Shown here: positions 1 to 8,624 of the stretch, piece by piece | Layout of the letters: each line of letters opens with the position of its first letter | How positions within the stretch are numbered: position 1 is the first letter of the stretch | Source: JAUIET01 sp045106985 | GTDB lineage: Bacteria; Pseudomonadota; Gammaproteobacteria; Pseudomonadales; JAUIET01 | Assembly: GCA_045106985.1 (NCBI GenBank) | Contig: JBGCFQ010000020.1 | Coordinates: 231,388 to 295,387 of the forward strand | Direction of reading: 5' to 3' | DNA: 64,000 bases | Program-made: the position numbers and the translations under genes | Notes under the pieces: generated by a model | Database searches by the model: none | Seen by the model: only the letters and a program-made list of their open reading frames with translations | Told to the model about the DNA's origin: nothing

Positions 1-1
1 T

Positions 2-1099
2 GACCTGTTTTTGATGCTGTACACATCTGGAACAACGGGGCGCCCTAAAGGTGCAATGACAAGCCACCGCGCACTAAGCCAGGCCATGTACAGCTTTGAC
101 GTTAACGCCTACGCATGCTCAATGTGTAATGGCGAAGCTGTGGGCAAAATGCTGGCCAAAGGCTACGACCAGGCAAGTCTTCTCGCTGTGCCTCTGTTTC
201 ATATGAGTGGCTTGCATGCGGGCTTACTACTAGGCCTTCGTGGTGGTAGAAAATTAGTAATGATGTACAAATGGGAAGCCGACAAGGCAATAAGGCTGAT
301 CGAACAAGAGCGCCTGACCATTTTTAGTGTGGCGCCAGCCATGCTGCAGGAAGTGTTTAACTCACCTGTATTCGACGAAACCGACACTACTAGCCTGTTC
401 AATATTGGCGCTGGTGGGTCTGCAACTCCGCCCAAAGTCACAGAGATGATTGCTGAAAAAGTAGATTCCCCGTATCAAGGTTGCGGTTGGGGCCTGACTG
501 AAACCAACACATCCGTTTGCTCCTTTACCGGCAAAGCGATGGCCGCTAATCCTACAAGTTCTGGTTTTGTTCATCCTATTGTTGAGTTACAAGCCCGCGA
601 CGACGACGGCAATGTGCTTCCCGCTGGACAGGCTGGCGTATTTTGGGCAAAAACCATCGCTCTAATCGACGGGTATTGGAACCGTCCAGACGCCAATGCA
701 GAAGACTTCGTTGACGGTTGGTTTTGCACGGGCGACATTGGTTATCTTGATGAACTAGGTTATGTCTATCTGTCAGACCGCGCAAAAGATATGATTATAC
801 GAGGCGGTGAAAACGTCTACCCCGCTGAAATTGAAGCTGCTTTCTTTCATCACCCGGCGGTATCAGAAGCCGGTGTGTTTGCCGTTCCCGATGACCGCTT
901 GGGTGAAGAGGTAGGCGCGGCCGTGGTATTAAAAACAGGTATGAGTGCCAGCGAAGAAGAATTACGTGAGCTTGTAGCCGGCCTGCTGGCCCGCTACAAA
1001 GTGCCGCGCTATATCTGGACACGCAACGAGCCGCTGCCGCGTAATCCTTCGGGTAAAATACTGAAGAAACAATTGAGAGAAGAATACGCACCGGACTGA
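2..1099 (+). CDS. Acyl-CoA synthetase / AMP-dependent ligase (3' part)
   Basis: This is a class I adenylate-forming ligase that activates a carboxylic acid with ATP and transfers it to CoA. The reading frame is open to the left edge, so the 5' end is outside the window; 365 residues are visible where the family usually has 500-560. Visible motifs, in order, are the P-loop YTSGTTGRPKG just after the edge, WGLTETNT, WFCTGDIGYLDELGYVYL with the hinge region KDMIIRGGENVYPAEIE, and the C-terminal lysine motif PRNPSGKILKK. All core motifs are intact. The substrate cannot be read from sequence; medium or long-chain fatty acids or steroid side-chain acids are possible given the acyl-CoA dehydrogenases near 15 kb. 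The gene converges on the MFS gene at 1126. Confidence 0.93.
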   Translation, partial: DLFLMLYTSGTTGRPKGAMTSHRALSQAMYSFDVNAYACSMCNGEAVGKMLAKGYDQASLLAVPLFHMSGLHAGLLLGLRGGRKLVMMYKWEADKAIRLIEQERLTIFSVAPAMLQEVFNSPVFDETDTTSLFNIGAGGSATPPKVTEMIAEKVDSPYQGCGWGLTETNTSVCSFTGKAMAANPTSSGFVHPIVELQARDDDGNVLPAGQAGVFWAKTIALIDGYWNRPDANAEDFVDGWFCTGDIGYLDELGYVYLSDRAKDMIIRGGENVYPAEIEAAFFHHPAVSEAGVFAVPDDRLGEEVGAAVVLKTGMSASEEELRELVAGLLARYKVPRYIWTRNEPLPRNPSGKILKKQLREEYAPD

Positions 1100-1125
1100 C
1101 AGTCAGCTGCTAATAGCTCTCTCGG

Positions 1126-2637
1126 TCAGTCGCCATCAATGTCTACGGCTTTGTAGCCACCGCGAGACTTGAAGTACGCGATCAATATCAGGTAGCAAAC
1201 GAGCATTCCGATTGGCAGTAGTGCTGCCGTTGTTAAGGCCTTCTTCGGCGCTATTTGTTGAGCTTCAACAATTATGGCTTTGTCCAACTCGGAGGCATGG
1301 GCAACAGCAGCCATATCCAAAGCTTTGTAGCTACCAAATACACTTTGCTCTGTGCGACTTACATATGCTGTATGAACCTCTGGACTGATAGCTGAAATTT
1401 CAGCTGAAACTGCTCTGTCCTGTATATTACCCAAAAATGCAGAGCCAACAATTCCAACTGCTAACATTCCTACTCCAGCAACACTATTGAGCGTTAAGGC
1501 CCCTCCACGCGGGAACTGCTCAGCAACTATGCCCAAAGTCGTTGGCCAGAAAAACGACTTGCCCACACCATAGACTGTCGCGGCTACCAATATCATACCT
1601 GCACCACTGGCACCTGCTAAAGCGTATAAGCCGATCGCTGATATTACGGAGCAAAGCGCCAATAGACCAAAAGGCGTCAACATATCGATCAAGCGCCCGG
1701 CAAAGAAAAAACGCAGGATCGCCATGATCGCTGAGGTATAAACCAATACCCAGCCAGCCGCGATACCAATATCTTCCATGCTTGCGCTCATTAATGACGT
1801 AATCCAACCGTCTACGCCAAGCTCTGTTGTCGCGAGCGGCATCATAATAAGCAACATCAGAATAAACAGCGGCTTGCCCAATGAGCGACTGTAAAAAGCG
1901 TAAATTGCTGTGGCGCCCACAATAAGCCCAATTATTAAAAGCAGCGAGAATTCGAATAAGCGCCCTACTTCCATAACGATCATGGTTATAGCAATAAGGG
2001 CACCCACAGCTCCCACCTCGCTAAGCATATCTCTATAGGAAATACCCGCCGCAACCCGCTCGTTTACTGGAAACGCCTTCTTTAACAACATCACGGCATA
2101 TATCGCGGTGGGAATCAAAATCAAACCAATCTTAACCTTCCAATGCACATCACCAAGTCCAATCGCTATAAGCCCGCCCAAAACCAGACCAGCTGGCCAG
2201 CCCGCATGCAGAACATTCAGCATTTTAGCCTTGCTGTTGCTGAACATTGTGGTCACCACCGGGTTTATGTAGGCTTCTACCGTGCCGCAACCTAACGCTA
2301 AAATAAAGGTTCCCACATACATCGTATTATAACTGTCAGCAAATAAGATGATGGCAGTCGAAAGCAGATGACAGGCCAAGCCAAACAGCATCGCAACCCG
2401 GTACCCAATCTTGTCTATCACCAAGCTGAAAAGAATAATACTTATCGCAAATGGCCATAGGCCCGCGCCAAGTATCTCTCCTATTTGAGTATCGGTTAAA
2501 CCAAACTCGGCCCCCCACTCGCCCGCCGTTAAGCCTCGAGTTACGAACCCAAAAGATGTAGCAACCAACGCAATCCAACAACCCCAAAACAATCCCATAT
2601 CGGCATTGTCATCGCTCGCCAGGTTTTTCGAACTCAT
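1126..2637 (-). CDS. MFS transporter, probably for a sugar or organic solute
   Basis: The 503-residue protein has about 12 hydrophobic segments and an MFS-type cytoplasmic loop (DKIGYRVAM, residues about 75-83) after the second segment, with a second-half counterpart (FAGRLIDM). The stretch NVLHAGWPAGLVLGG resembles FucP-like sugar:proton symporters. It starts at an ATG with an AGGTAG ribosome site about 8 bases upstream. A polar insert of about 60 residues near residues 405-465 may be a periplasmic loop. It shares the minus strand with the TSUP gene and diverges from a Gfo/Idh oxidoreductase, which suggests import of the substrate for that neighbourhood. The substrate is not determinable. 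Confidence 0.85.
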   Translation of the reverse strand: MSSKNLASDDNADMGLFWGCWIALVATSFGFVTRGLTAGEWGAEFGLTDTQIGEILGAGLWPFAISIILFSLVIDKIGYRVAMLFGLACHLLSTAIILFADSYNTMYVGTFILALGCGTVEAYINPVVTTMFSNSKAKMLNVLHAGWPAGLVLGGLIAIGLGDVHWKVKIGLILIPTAIYAVMLLKKAFPVNERVAAGISYRDMLSEVGAVGALIAITMIVMEVGRLFEFSLLLIIGLIVGATAIYAFYSRSLGKPLFILMLLIMMPLATTELGVDGWITSLMSASMEDIGIAAGWVLVYTSAIMAILRFFFAGRLIDMLTPFGLLALCSVISAIGLYALAGASGAGMILVAATVYGVGKSFFWPTTLGIVAEQFPRGGALTLNSVAGVGMLAVGIVGSAFLGNIQDRAVSAEISAISPEVHTAYVSRTEQSVFGSYKALDMAAVAHASELDKAIIVEAQQIAPKKALTTAALLPIGMLVCYLILIAYFKSRGGYKAVDIDGD

Positions 2638-2760
2638 CGTATTTCTACCTATTATTTATTTTTAGTTGTAGCACCTTAACTGGAAATGTTTTGCTGCTCT
2701 TTATTCTTTCTTTTCGGCTCGATGCTTTTTCGGCGTTTCGCTCTTTGCACGTCTACTTTT

Positions 2761-3444
2761 TCAAAGCAGTTCTATAATAGTTAATGCAATCATCCGCAGT
2801 GCCAGCAAGGTGAGCAGGCCCTTAATTAATTTTTTCGCCAGCATCACATCCAGTTTTTTTCTAGAACGCGTACCAACCCACGAGCCCAGCACAACGCCAA
2901 TCGACATGCCCAGCATCATCGGCCAGAACGGCCAAATACTGACACCTAGGGCCGAAAAAGCAAAGATTTTTATCAAATGCGTAACGCTCATTTGAGCCGC
3001 AACCGTGGTCACAACTTCATCGTGTTCGCAACCCAGGCGCATAAGGCTGGCATTCGCCAGTGGGCCGGTGTTTGCGCCGGCCGTTCCCAGCCCAGTTTGC
3101 AAAACCCCTATCGCCAACATCTCGTTGTCACCGCTCAGCAGCCGGCTAGCCCAACCTGGCAGCCAAACACTTAACAAAATGAACACACCAATAAGCAGTG
3201 TAATATAGTCAAGATTCAGCAAACGGATAACTTGAGACGCCAGCAATCCACCGATCACTGAGCCCAACAAGAAAGCGCCCATGTATTGCCAACAGATATG
3301 TTGCCATCCAAATACAGCGCGACTGCTATTGCTCGCAAGTTGCACCACAGCATGCACGGGAATTAAGGCCGCAGCCGGCACATAACCTGGCATTAGCCCT
3401 AGCAAAATCAACCCACCACCAAGGCCGGTCACAGCGGTAAGCAA
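2761..3444 (-). CDS. TSUP-family (TauE/SafE) membrane transporter
   Basis: This membrane protein of at least 227 residues has the TSUP signature glycine run near the N-terminus (TGLGGGLILLG) and a matching second-half repeat around residues 107-125 (GLGTAGANTGPLANASL). The family exports or imports sulfite, sulfonates or related small anions. The start is problematic: the given start is TTG at 3444, the frame extends upstream only to a stop at 3496-3498, and no ATG or GTG lies in that extension. A CTG at 3486 would give a more typical N-terminal helix. The gene is therefore either started at TTG or CTG or has lost its original start. It follows the MFS gene in neither a tight nor an overlapping arrangement. 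Confidence 0.78.
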   Translation of the reverse strand: MLTAVTGLGGGLILLGLMPGYVPAAALIPVHAVVQLASNSSRAVFGWQHICWQYMGAFLLGSVIGGLLASQVIRLLNLDYITLLIGVFILLSVWLPGWASRLLSGDNEMLAIGVLQTGLGTAGANTGPLANASLMRLGCEHDEVVTTVAAQMSVTHLIKIFAFSALGVSIWPFWPMMLGMSIGVVLGSWVGTRSRKKLDVMLAKKLIKGLLTLLALRMIALTIIELL

Positions 3445-3614
3445 TGATGTACAAAATGCTATCAGTGAAAAGGCTATCTCGGTCAGGGCAGCACCTCAGT
3501 ATGTGGGTTCTGTTAATTTGCGGTCGAGTTGACCGCTTTTGGTAAAGGCCTTATCTTATCGGTAAGTCGTTACACATACTATCGTCATTCACACCAGACA
3601 CACCTCATTCCCCT

Positions 3615-4781
3615 ATGATCAGAATCGGAATTATCGGCCTTGGCAATATTGCTCGCCAGCACATAAGCAATTTGCTTAAAGAGACTGAATGCAACGCTCA
3701 GCTGACCGCGATTTGCAGCCGATCCAAACCACGTGATATAGAAGCGATAGCGAATGATCGGCCGGTGCAATGGTATTCTGACTACAGAGCTCTGCTAAGC
3801 AGTGGCACTTGTGATGCGGTGCTTATTGCTACGCCCAGCTACTCCCACCTCGAGATTGGCTTAGCGGCATTGGCAGCAGGCCTTCATGTACTGATGGAAA
3901 AACCAATAGCCCTGTCGATTGGCGAGGCTCAACAACTGATGGGCCAAGCACGCTCTATAGATCAACCTCAACAACCTTTGTTGGGAGTGATGCTGAATCA
4001 GCGAGTGGACCCACTCTATCAAAGAATGAAGCAATTGCTGGATCAAGGTGAAATTGGCTCAATAACACGAACCCATTGGACTATGACCAATTGGTTTCGG
4101 CCAGAAGTGTATTTTCGAGTAAGCGATTGGCGCGCCACTTGGCGCGGCGAAGGCGGAGGCTTGTTACTCAACCAGTGCATTCACAACCTGGACATTTTTC
4201 AGTGGCTTTGCTCAATGCCCGTTTCACTGCAAGCGTATTGCGAATTTGGAAAGTATCATGCGATCGAGGTTGAAGACGAGACGACAGCTTTTCTTCAATA
4301 TTCAAATGGAGCCACTGGCGTATTTGTTGGTTCATCCGGTGAGGCTCCAGGCTTTAATCGATTGGAAATTGTAGGCGACGGCGGCAATCTGGTTTTCGAT
4401 GGGACGCAGTTGCTGCTGACCAAGAATCAACCCAACACGTCTGAGTATTGCAACACCACAACGGAAATGTTCGGCACACCAAAGTCTGTAACTACAGACA
4501 TTACACCCGACCGAAGTAACAATCAGCACGCGATTATATTAGGGAATTTTGTAGCGGCGATTAATGGCGACGAAGCGTTAATCGCCAGTGCGGAAGACGG
4601 AATTCAAAGCTTGGAGCTTGCCAACGCAATGCTGCTATCAAGCTGGACCAATTGCCGCGTGCAACTGCCACTGAACGTTGCAGAGTATCAGGTCCACTTG
4701 AATGAACGCGTTGCACATTCCAGTTTGCGTTCTGCGGAAAATATAGAGGTCGACATAGATATAAGTAAGTCGTTCAGATAA
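3615..4781 (+). CDS. Gfo/Idh/MocA family oxidoreductase
   Basis: This 388-residue NAD(P)-dependent sugar or cyclitol dehydrogenase has an N-terminal Rossmann fold, GxGxxA at residues 8-13 (GLGNIA), and the hallmark EKP at residues 95-97 (LMEKPIAL). The C-terminal alpha/beta domain includes GGGLLLNQCIHNLDIFQWL, where the histidine is in the usual catalytic position. Length is typical for the family. It begins the plus-strand run of oxidoreductase, transporter and second oxidoreductase at 3615-7338, suggesting oxidation of an imported sugar or inositol derivative. There is no strong ribosome site before the ATG. The exact substrate is not known. Confidence 0.9.
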   Translation: MIRIGIIGLGNIARQHISNLLKETECNAQLTAICSRSKPRDIEAIANDRPVQWYSDYRALLSSGTCDAVLIATPSYSHLEIGLAALAAGLHVLMEKPIALSIGEAQQLMGQARSIDQPQQPLLGVMLNQRVDPLYQRMKQLLDQGEIGSITRTHWTMTNWFRPEVYFRVSDWRATWRGEGGGLLLNQCIHNLDIFQWLCSMPVSLQAYCEFGKYHAIEVEDETTAFLQYSNGATGVFVGSSGEAPGFNRLEIVGDGGNLVFDGTQLLLTKNQPNTSEYCNTTTEMFGTPKSVTTDITPDRSNNQHAIILGNFVAAINGDEALIASAEDGIQSLELANAMLLSSWTNCRVQLPLNVAEYQVHLNERVAHSSLRSAENIEVDIDISKSFR

Positions 4782-4876
4782 TCGGCACAAATCCGAGAGG
4801 TGTACTTTTACGATCTACGATCGCAGCACCAAGGCTATCGTCAATATCAACAGCAGCGAGTTGGAAAGAAATAATA

Positions 4877-6256
4877 ATGAATTCATCTGCCGCCCAAGAA
4901 GAGATTAAGCAGCTAGAACACTTGGCTACACGCTCAACGCTTGCCAGATTACCTGGATACCTGAAGTTAAGTGGACCTGGGTGGCTTCAGGGTGCGATGA
5001 CTCTTGGTGGCGGTAGTGCAATTACCTCTCTAAGCATTGGCGGGGTTTACGGTTACGAGTTTCTTTGGGTTCAACCGCTGGCAATGCTGATCGGTTGCAT
5101 CATGCTATTTGCCCTTTCCCATCAGACGCTCAGCACCGGAGTCGCTCCTTACTCAGCTATGCGTACTCATGTAAACCCTGCATTAGCATGGTGCTGGGCG
5201 GTTGCGTCTCTGGCCGCCAGTATCATTTGGGGGTTTTCACATTACCCGCTGAGTGCTGGCATGTTAGAAGAGAGCATTCGGGTAGGCACGGGCTTCAGCG
5301 TCGAAATTGGAAGCACCGCTCGCGAGGGCTATCTATTTTTACTGGCCGTTATTGTCTGGGCTTTTTGTGCGCGCACGGCATGGCAATATGGTCAAGGCTC
5401 AAATCGTGAAAATGGGTCGGTGCGTTTGTTCGAAAACATGATAAAGCTATTAAGTGGCGCCGTTATTTTATCCTTTGCATGGGTCGTCATTTCAGCCAGC
5501 ACTGCTGGAAAAATTGACTGGTCTGCCGCCTTGTCGGGTTTAGTTCCCCGCTCATTGCCGACCGACGCCGCCGGGGTCACAACCATGATGGCCGCACTTG
5601 GTACGGCAGTCGGTATTAACATGACTTTTGTTTATGGCTACACGCTCCTACAACGGGGCTGGGGGCCGGAACATCGTGAGTTAGCTCGTTATGACATTGT
5701 ACTCGGCTTAGTAGTCCCCTATGTATTGGTAACAGGTTTAATTTCTATCGCTGCTGCTGGAGCGTTTTATGGCAGCGACCTTGACCTGCAGGGCAAACTG
5801 AGCCCAGCCCAAGCTAGCCAGATGTTTGTTGGTGCCGGAATGAGCGAAACAGTTGGCTCACTGGTGTTCTCCATAGGCGTGCTGGGAATGGCTGTAGGCT
5901 CTTTGGTAATGCATATGCTGTGTTGCGGTGCTGCAGCTTCCGCATTGTTCGGCTGGGAACTTAATTCCAGAAATTACCGCCTTGCGCTACTCTTGCCCAC
6001 CCCTGCCGTACTTGGTGTCTTTCTTTGGTCAAGCATGGGGGCATATGTGGTATTGCCAACCTCAGCAATATGTGGGTTTTTATTACCTATCGCCTATATA
6101 GGATGGTTAATTCTCAACAACAAGCAAGACTATTTAAAGGCGGACAAACCTCGTGGCCGCAAAGCGTTTTTGTTCAATATTGCTATGCTACTTTGCATTT
6201 TGACAGTGCTGGCAAGCGTTAGCTTCACAACAGCCGTTGCGCTAGGAGCCCTCTAA
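4877..6256 (+). CDS. Nramp-fold (APC superfamily) transporter lacking the canonical metal motifs
   Basis: The 459-residue integral membrane protein has about 11 hydrophobic segments. It resembles a divergent Nramp subgroup: the first core helix carries GPGWLQGAMTLGGGS where true Nramp proteins have DPGN, and the sixth-helix region carries GINMTFVYGYTLLQRGWG where they have the MPH motif. The metal-binding Asp, Asn and His are thus not apparent, so transport of manganese or iron is doubtful. The gene sits between two Gfo/Idh oxidoreductases and its last base overlaps the start of the second (TAATG), so it probably belongs to their pathway and may carry an organic substrate. That role is inference. 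Confidence 0.75.
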   Translation: MNSSAAQEEIKQLEHLATRSTLARLPGYLKLSGPGWLQGAMTLGGGSAITSLSIGGVYGYEFLWVQPLAMLIGCIMLFALSHQTLSTGVAPYSAMRTHVNPALAWCWAVASLAASIIWGFSHYPLSAGMLEESIRVGTGFSVEIGSTAREGYLFLLAVIVWAFCARTAWQYGQGSNRENGSVRLFENMIKLLSGAVILSFAWVVISASTAGKIDWSAALSGLVPRSLPTDAAGVTTMMAALGTAVGINMTFVYGYTLLQRGWGPEHRELARYDIVLGLVVPYVLVTGLISIAAAGAFYGSDLDLQGKLSPAQASQMFVGAGMSETVGSLVFSIGVLGMAVGSLVMHMLCCGAAASALFGWELNSRNYRLALLLPTPAVLGVFLWSSMGAYVVLPTSAICGFLLPIAYIGWLILNNKQDYLKADKPRGRKAFLFNIAMLLCILTVLASVSFTTAVALGAL

Positions 6257-7338
6257 TGGCCAGCCCTAATATTGGCGACGGAGCCAATTACGCGCCGTCA
6301 GCCAATGCCGAAAGAGTCGTCGAACCGGGTGAGTTTGTCTATGCGGCGGCCTATTTGGATCACGGTCATATCTACGGCCAATGCAACGGCTTGAATGACG
6401 CCGGAGGAACACTTAGCAAAGTATATGATACTGATTCTGAACGGCTTAAGGCATTCTGCCGTCGCTATCCAAACGTGCAAGTGGCGCAGAGCTTTGAAGA
6501 GTTGTTGGACGATAAGAGCATTCACCTGATCACCTCGGCAGCCATACCCTCTGAGCGCGCTGCTATCGGTATGGCGACGTTAAAGGCAGGCAAGGATTAC
6601 TTTACCGACAAATCTCCGTTTACCAGTCTGGATCAGCTGCAACAGGCTAGAGAAACATGCGATGCCACAGGTCAAAAATACATGGTCTACTACGCTGAGA
6701 GACTGCACAATGACTCGGCCTGGATGGCTGGTGAACTTATTAGTTCTGGGCGCGTTGGCAGGGTGTTACAGGTTCTCAACCTAGCGCCACATCGCCTGGC
6801 AAAAAACACTCGCCCAGATTGGTTTTTTGATAAAAACTCATACGGCGGCATATTGACCGACATAGGCTCTCATCAAGTGGAGCAGTTTCTCTGCTACGCT
6901 GACTGCGAAAACGCGAGCATTAACCATGCGCGCGTCTGCAATTTCAACAACGCTGATAAGCCAGGCTTTGAAGATTTTGGAGAGCTATCACTCACCGGAG
7001 ACAATGGCGCTTCATTTTATTCTAGAGTAGATTGGTACACACCTGAAGGCCTTGCAACATGGGGGGATGGACGCACTTTTATCACAGGTAGCGAAGGCAC
7101 AATTGAACTGCGAAAGTACATTGATCCTGCACGCAGGGCACCAGCTTCTATGATGCTATTGGTTGACGCCGACGGTGAGCATGAAATAGATTGTCTTGAT
7201 AAAAGTGGCTTCCCGTTTTTTGGGCAGTTAATACTCGATTGCCTCAATCGCACAGAAAACGCTATGACTCAAGCGCATGCATTCAAGGCCGCGGAATTGA
7301 GCATGATGGCACAGTCTATTGCGGACCAGAATGGTTAG
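6256..7338 (+). CDS. Gfo/Idh/MocA-like oxidoreductase, divergent subfamily
   Basis: The 360-residue protein is translationally coupled to the Nramp-fold gene by a one-base TAATG overlap. The nucleotide-binding region is atypical: the first strand is followed by YLDHGHIYGQ rather than a standard GxGxxG loop, and the family EKP is replaced by DKSPFT (residues about 117-122). This His-Gly-His and DKxPF pattern defines a subfamily, often annotated only as oxidoreductase. The C-terminal half keeps YGGILTDIGSHQVEQFL, the catalytic histidine region. It probably acts on the same substrate as the first oxidoreductase at 3615. Whether it is an active dehydrogenase is uncertain. Confidence 0.83.
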   Translation: MASPNIGDGANYAPSANAERVVEPGEFVYAAAYLDHGHIYGQCNGLNDAGGTLSKVYDTDSERLKAFCRRYPNVQVAQSFEELLDDKSIHLITSAAIPSERAAIGMATLKAGKDYFTDKSPFTSLDQLQQARETCDATGQKYMVYYAERLHNDSAWMAGELISSGRVGRVLQVLNLAPHRLAKNTRPDWFFDKNSYGGILTDIGSHQVEQFLCYADCENASINHARVCNFNNADKPGFEDFGELSLTGDNGASFYSRVDWYTPEGLATWGDGRTFITGSEGTIELRKYIDPARRAPASMMLLVDADGEHEIDCLDKSGFPFFGQLILDCLNRTENAMTQAHAFKAAELSMMAQSIADQNG

Positions 7339-7634
7339 ATAATCTTATTGCTCGGCAAGAGTTCCTCTTAAAGCAGCTGCCTTTGAATACCCGAATATAT
7401 AATCCGCTTGTTGCTCTCTGGGCTGTCCTTGTTTGATTTTGATTACCACAATGTTAGTCGCACGGGAGGGTTGTGACCGAAAGCACTCGCTCCGCTCGCG
7501 GAACCAGCCTTAGCGCCAGGGATAGTAGCGAGGGACAGGCCAAGGATGGTCCTCTGAACGCAAACGCAACCCTAGCCTTTCGTGTGTCGGCGAACAAACG
7601 CAAAAACTCTGTGCCTAGGGTAAACCTGTGTTGT
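7339..7634. other. Intergenic stretch with a GC-rich, repeat-like segment
   Basis: This gap lies between two convergent genes. Its central part, about 7480-7585, is rich in short GC-biased words (cactcgctccgctcgcgg, gccagggata, gagggacaggccaagga) and differs in texture from the flanking AT-richer sequence. It looks like a dispersed intergenic element of the kind found in many gammaproteobacterial genomes rather than a gene. An open frame crossing it (7473-7793, plus strand) runs into the 3' part of the minus-strand hydrolase-like gene and has no recognisable protein character. No terminator with a T-run is visible. Confidence 0.4.
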
Positions 7635-8516
7635 TCAGTCCAGAACCATCAACTCAATATTCCTAAATTGAGTTGGATGACTTTCCGCTTGGAATGCAAT
7701 GTGTCCGTTGGCAATCAAACCGCTTGTCAGGCCGAGATACTCACTGTCCCCACTGAAGGGGTCATATTGTGGCTGCTCATATTCAAACACTAGCTTGCCA
7801 TTAATGAAATGCCGAATGCGATCACTTCCCAACACCTCAAACTCAGCCTTCACCCATTGATCACCGTGAAAAGTGTCCGATACAGATTCCGTGCAATGCG
7901 CGCGATAAACTTTATCTGCAAGAACAACGTTTGTAGCCGGTGTACATAAATTGGCAGTAGGTCTCGCACCGTCATCGAGCCCGCCCAAAAGTTGCGCTTC
8001 AATCGAAACTGGAAATTTCTGACCTAAGGCCATGCTTTCAGCCGACTGGCTATGCAACATTACTCCGTTGTTTCGTTGCGCCCAGGCCATGCTTGAATCA
8101 TCAGTTACCTGCTTACCAATGAAACGATACTCAAATCTTAGAATATATCGACTGAAACTAGCACTGGTAACGAGGTGCCCAAACTCACCATCAAAATCCG
8201 GCCATTCTGAATAATCTACGCTCAGCAAACCGTCCTCAGCTCGAAAAGTATTCCTATAATTTTCCCCTGCCGGCAACCCGGCAAACTTGGGCACCCAACC
8301 GTCCAGCTTGTCGCCATTGAACAAAGGCTGCCAAACAGTGTTTTCAGGCAACTGCGATGAAGGCAGCGGCACACTGCTATCTGACAACTGATATTCCATG
8401 GGCGTGGCCTGTTCATAAAGGTCAAGAACGCGTTCATGAAGTATCAGGCCCGCTATCACTAGCAACCCCAGTATGCCGGCAAGCAACTTAGCAACTACTC
8501 TCATAATTTTTCTCAT
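7635..8516 (-). CDS. 3-keto-disaccharide hydrolase domain (DUF1080) protein, membrane anchored
   Basis: The protein has an N-terminal hydrophobic segment (VAKLLAGILGLLVIAGLIL), then one concanavalin-like DUF1080 domain from about residue 60 to the end. Family marks are WQPLFNGDKLDGW at the domain start, NNGVMLHSQ in the middle and FINGKLVFEYEQPQYDPF near the end. DUF1080 members cleave 3-keto-glycosides or related oxidised sugars in the periplasm. An ATG at 8516 gives 293 residues; a TTG at 8528 and an ATG at 8504 are alternatives and no strong ribosome site decides. It faces away from the PQQ dehydrogenase at 8625 with a short shared upstream region, supporting a joint sugar-oxidation role. 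Confidence 0.82.
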   Translation of the reverse strand: MRKIMRVVAKLLAGILGLLVIAGLILHERVLDLYEQATPMEYQLSDSSVPLPSSQLPENTVWQPLFNGDKLDGWVPKFAGLPAGENYRNTFRAEDGLLSVDYSEWPDFDGEFGHLVTSASFSRYILRFEYRFIGKQVTDDSSMAWAQRNNGVMLHSQSAESMALGQKFPVSIEAQLLGGLDDGARPTANLCTPATNVVLADKVYRAHCTESVSDTFHGDQWVKAEFEVLGSDRIRHFINGKLVFEYEQPQYDPFSGDSEYLGLTSGLIANGHIAFQAESHPTQFRNIELMVLD

Positions 8517-8624
8517 TAAATGACACAAAGTAATCGGCTTAATTATCCGTTACTTTTTTTAAGCAGCCAATTAGCAAGGCGCCGAACAAGTATGATACAC
8601 AGATAAAGTCTGCTTAGGTTGCCC

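Noticed and set aside
7473..7793. Plus-strand open frame of 106 codons
   Set aside because: It crosses the repeat-like gap into the opposite strand of the DUF1080 gene and has no protein-like composition.
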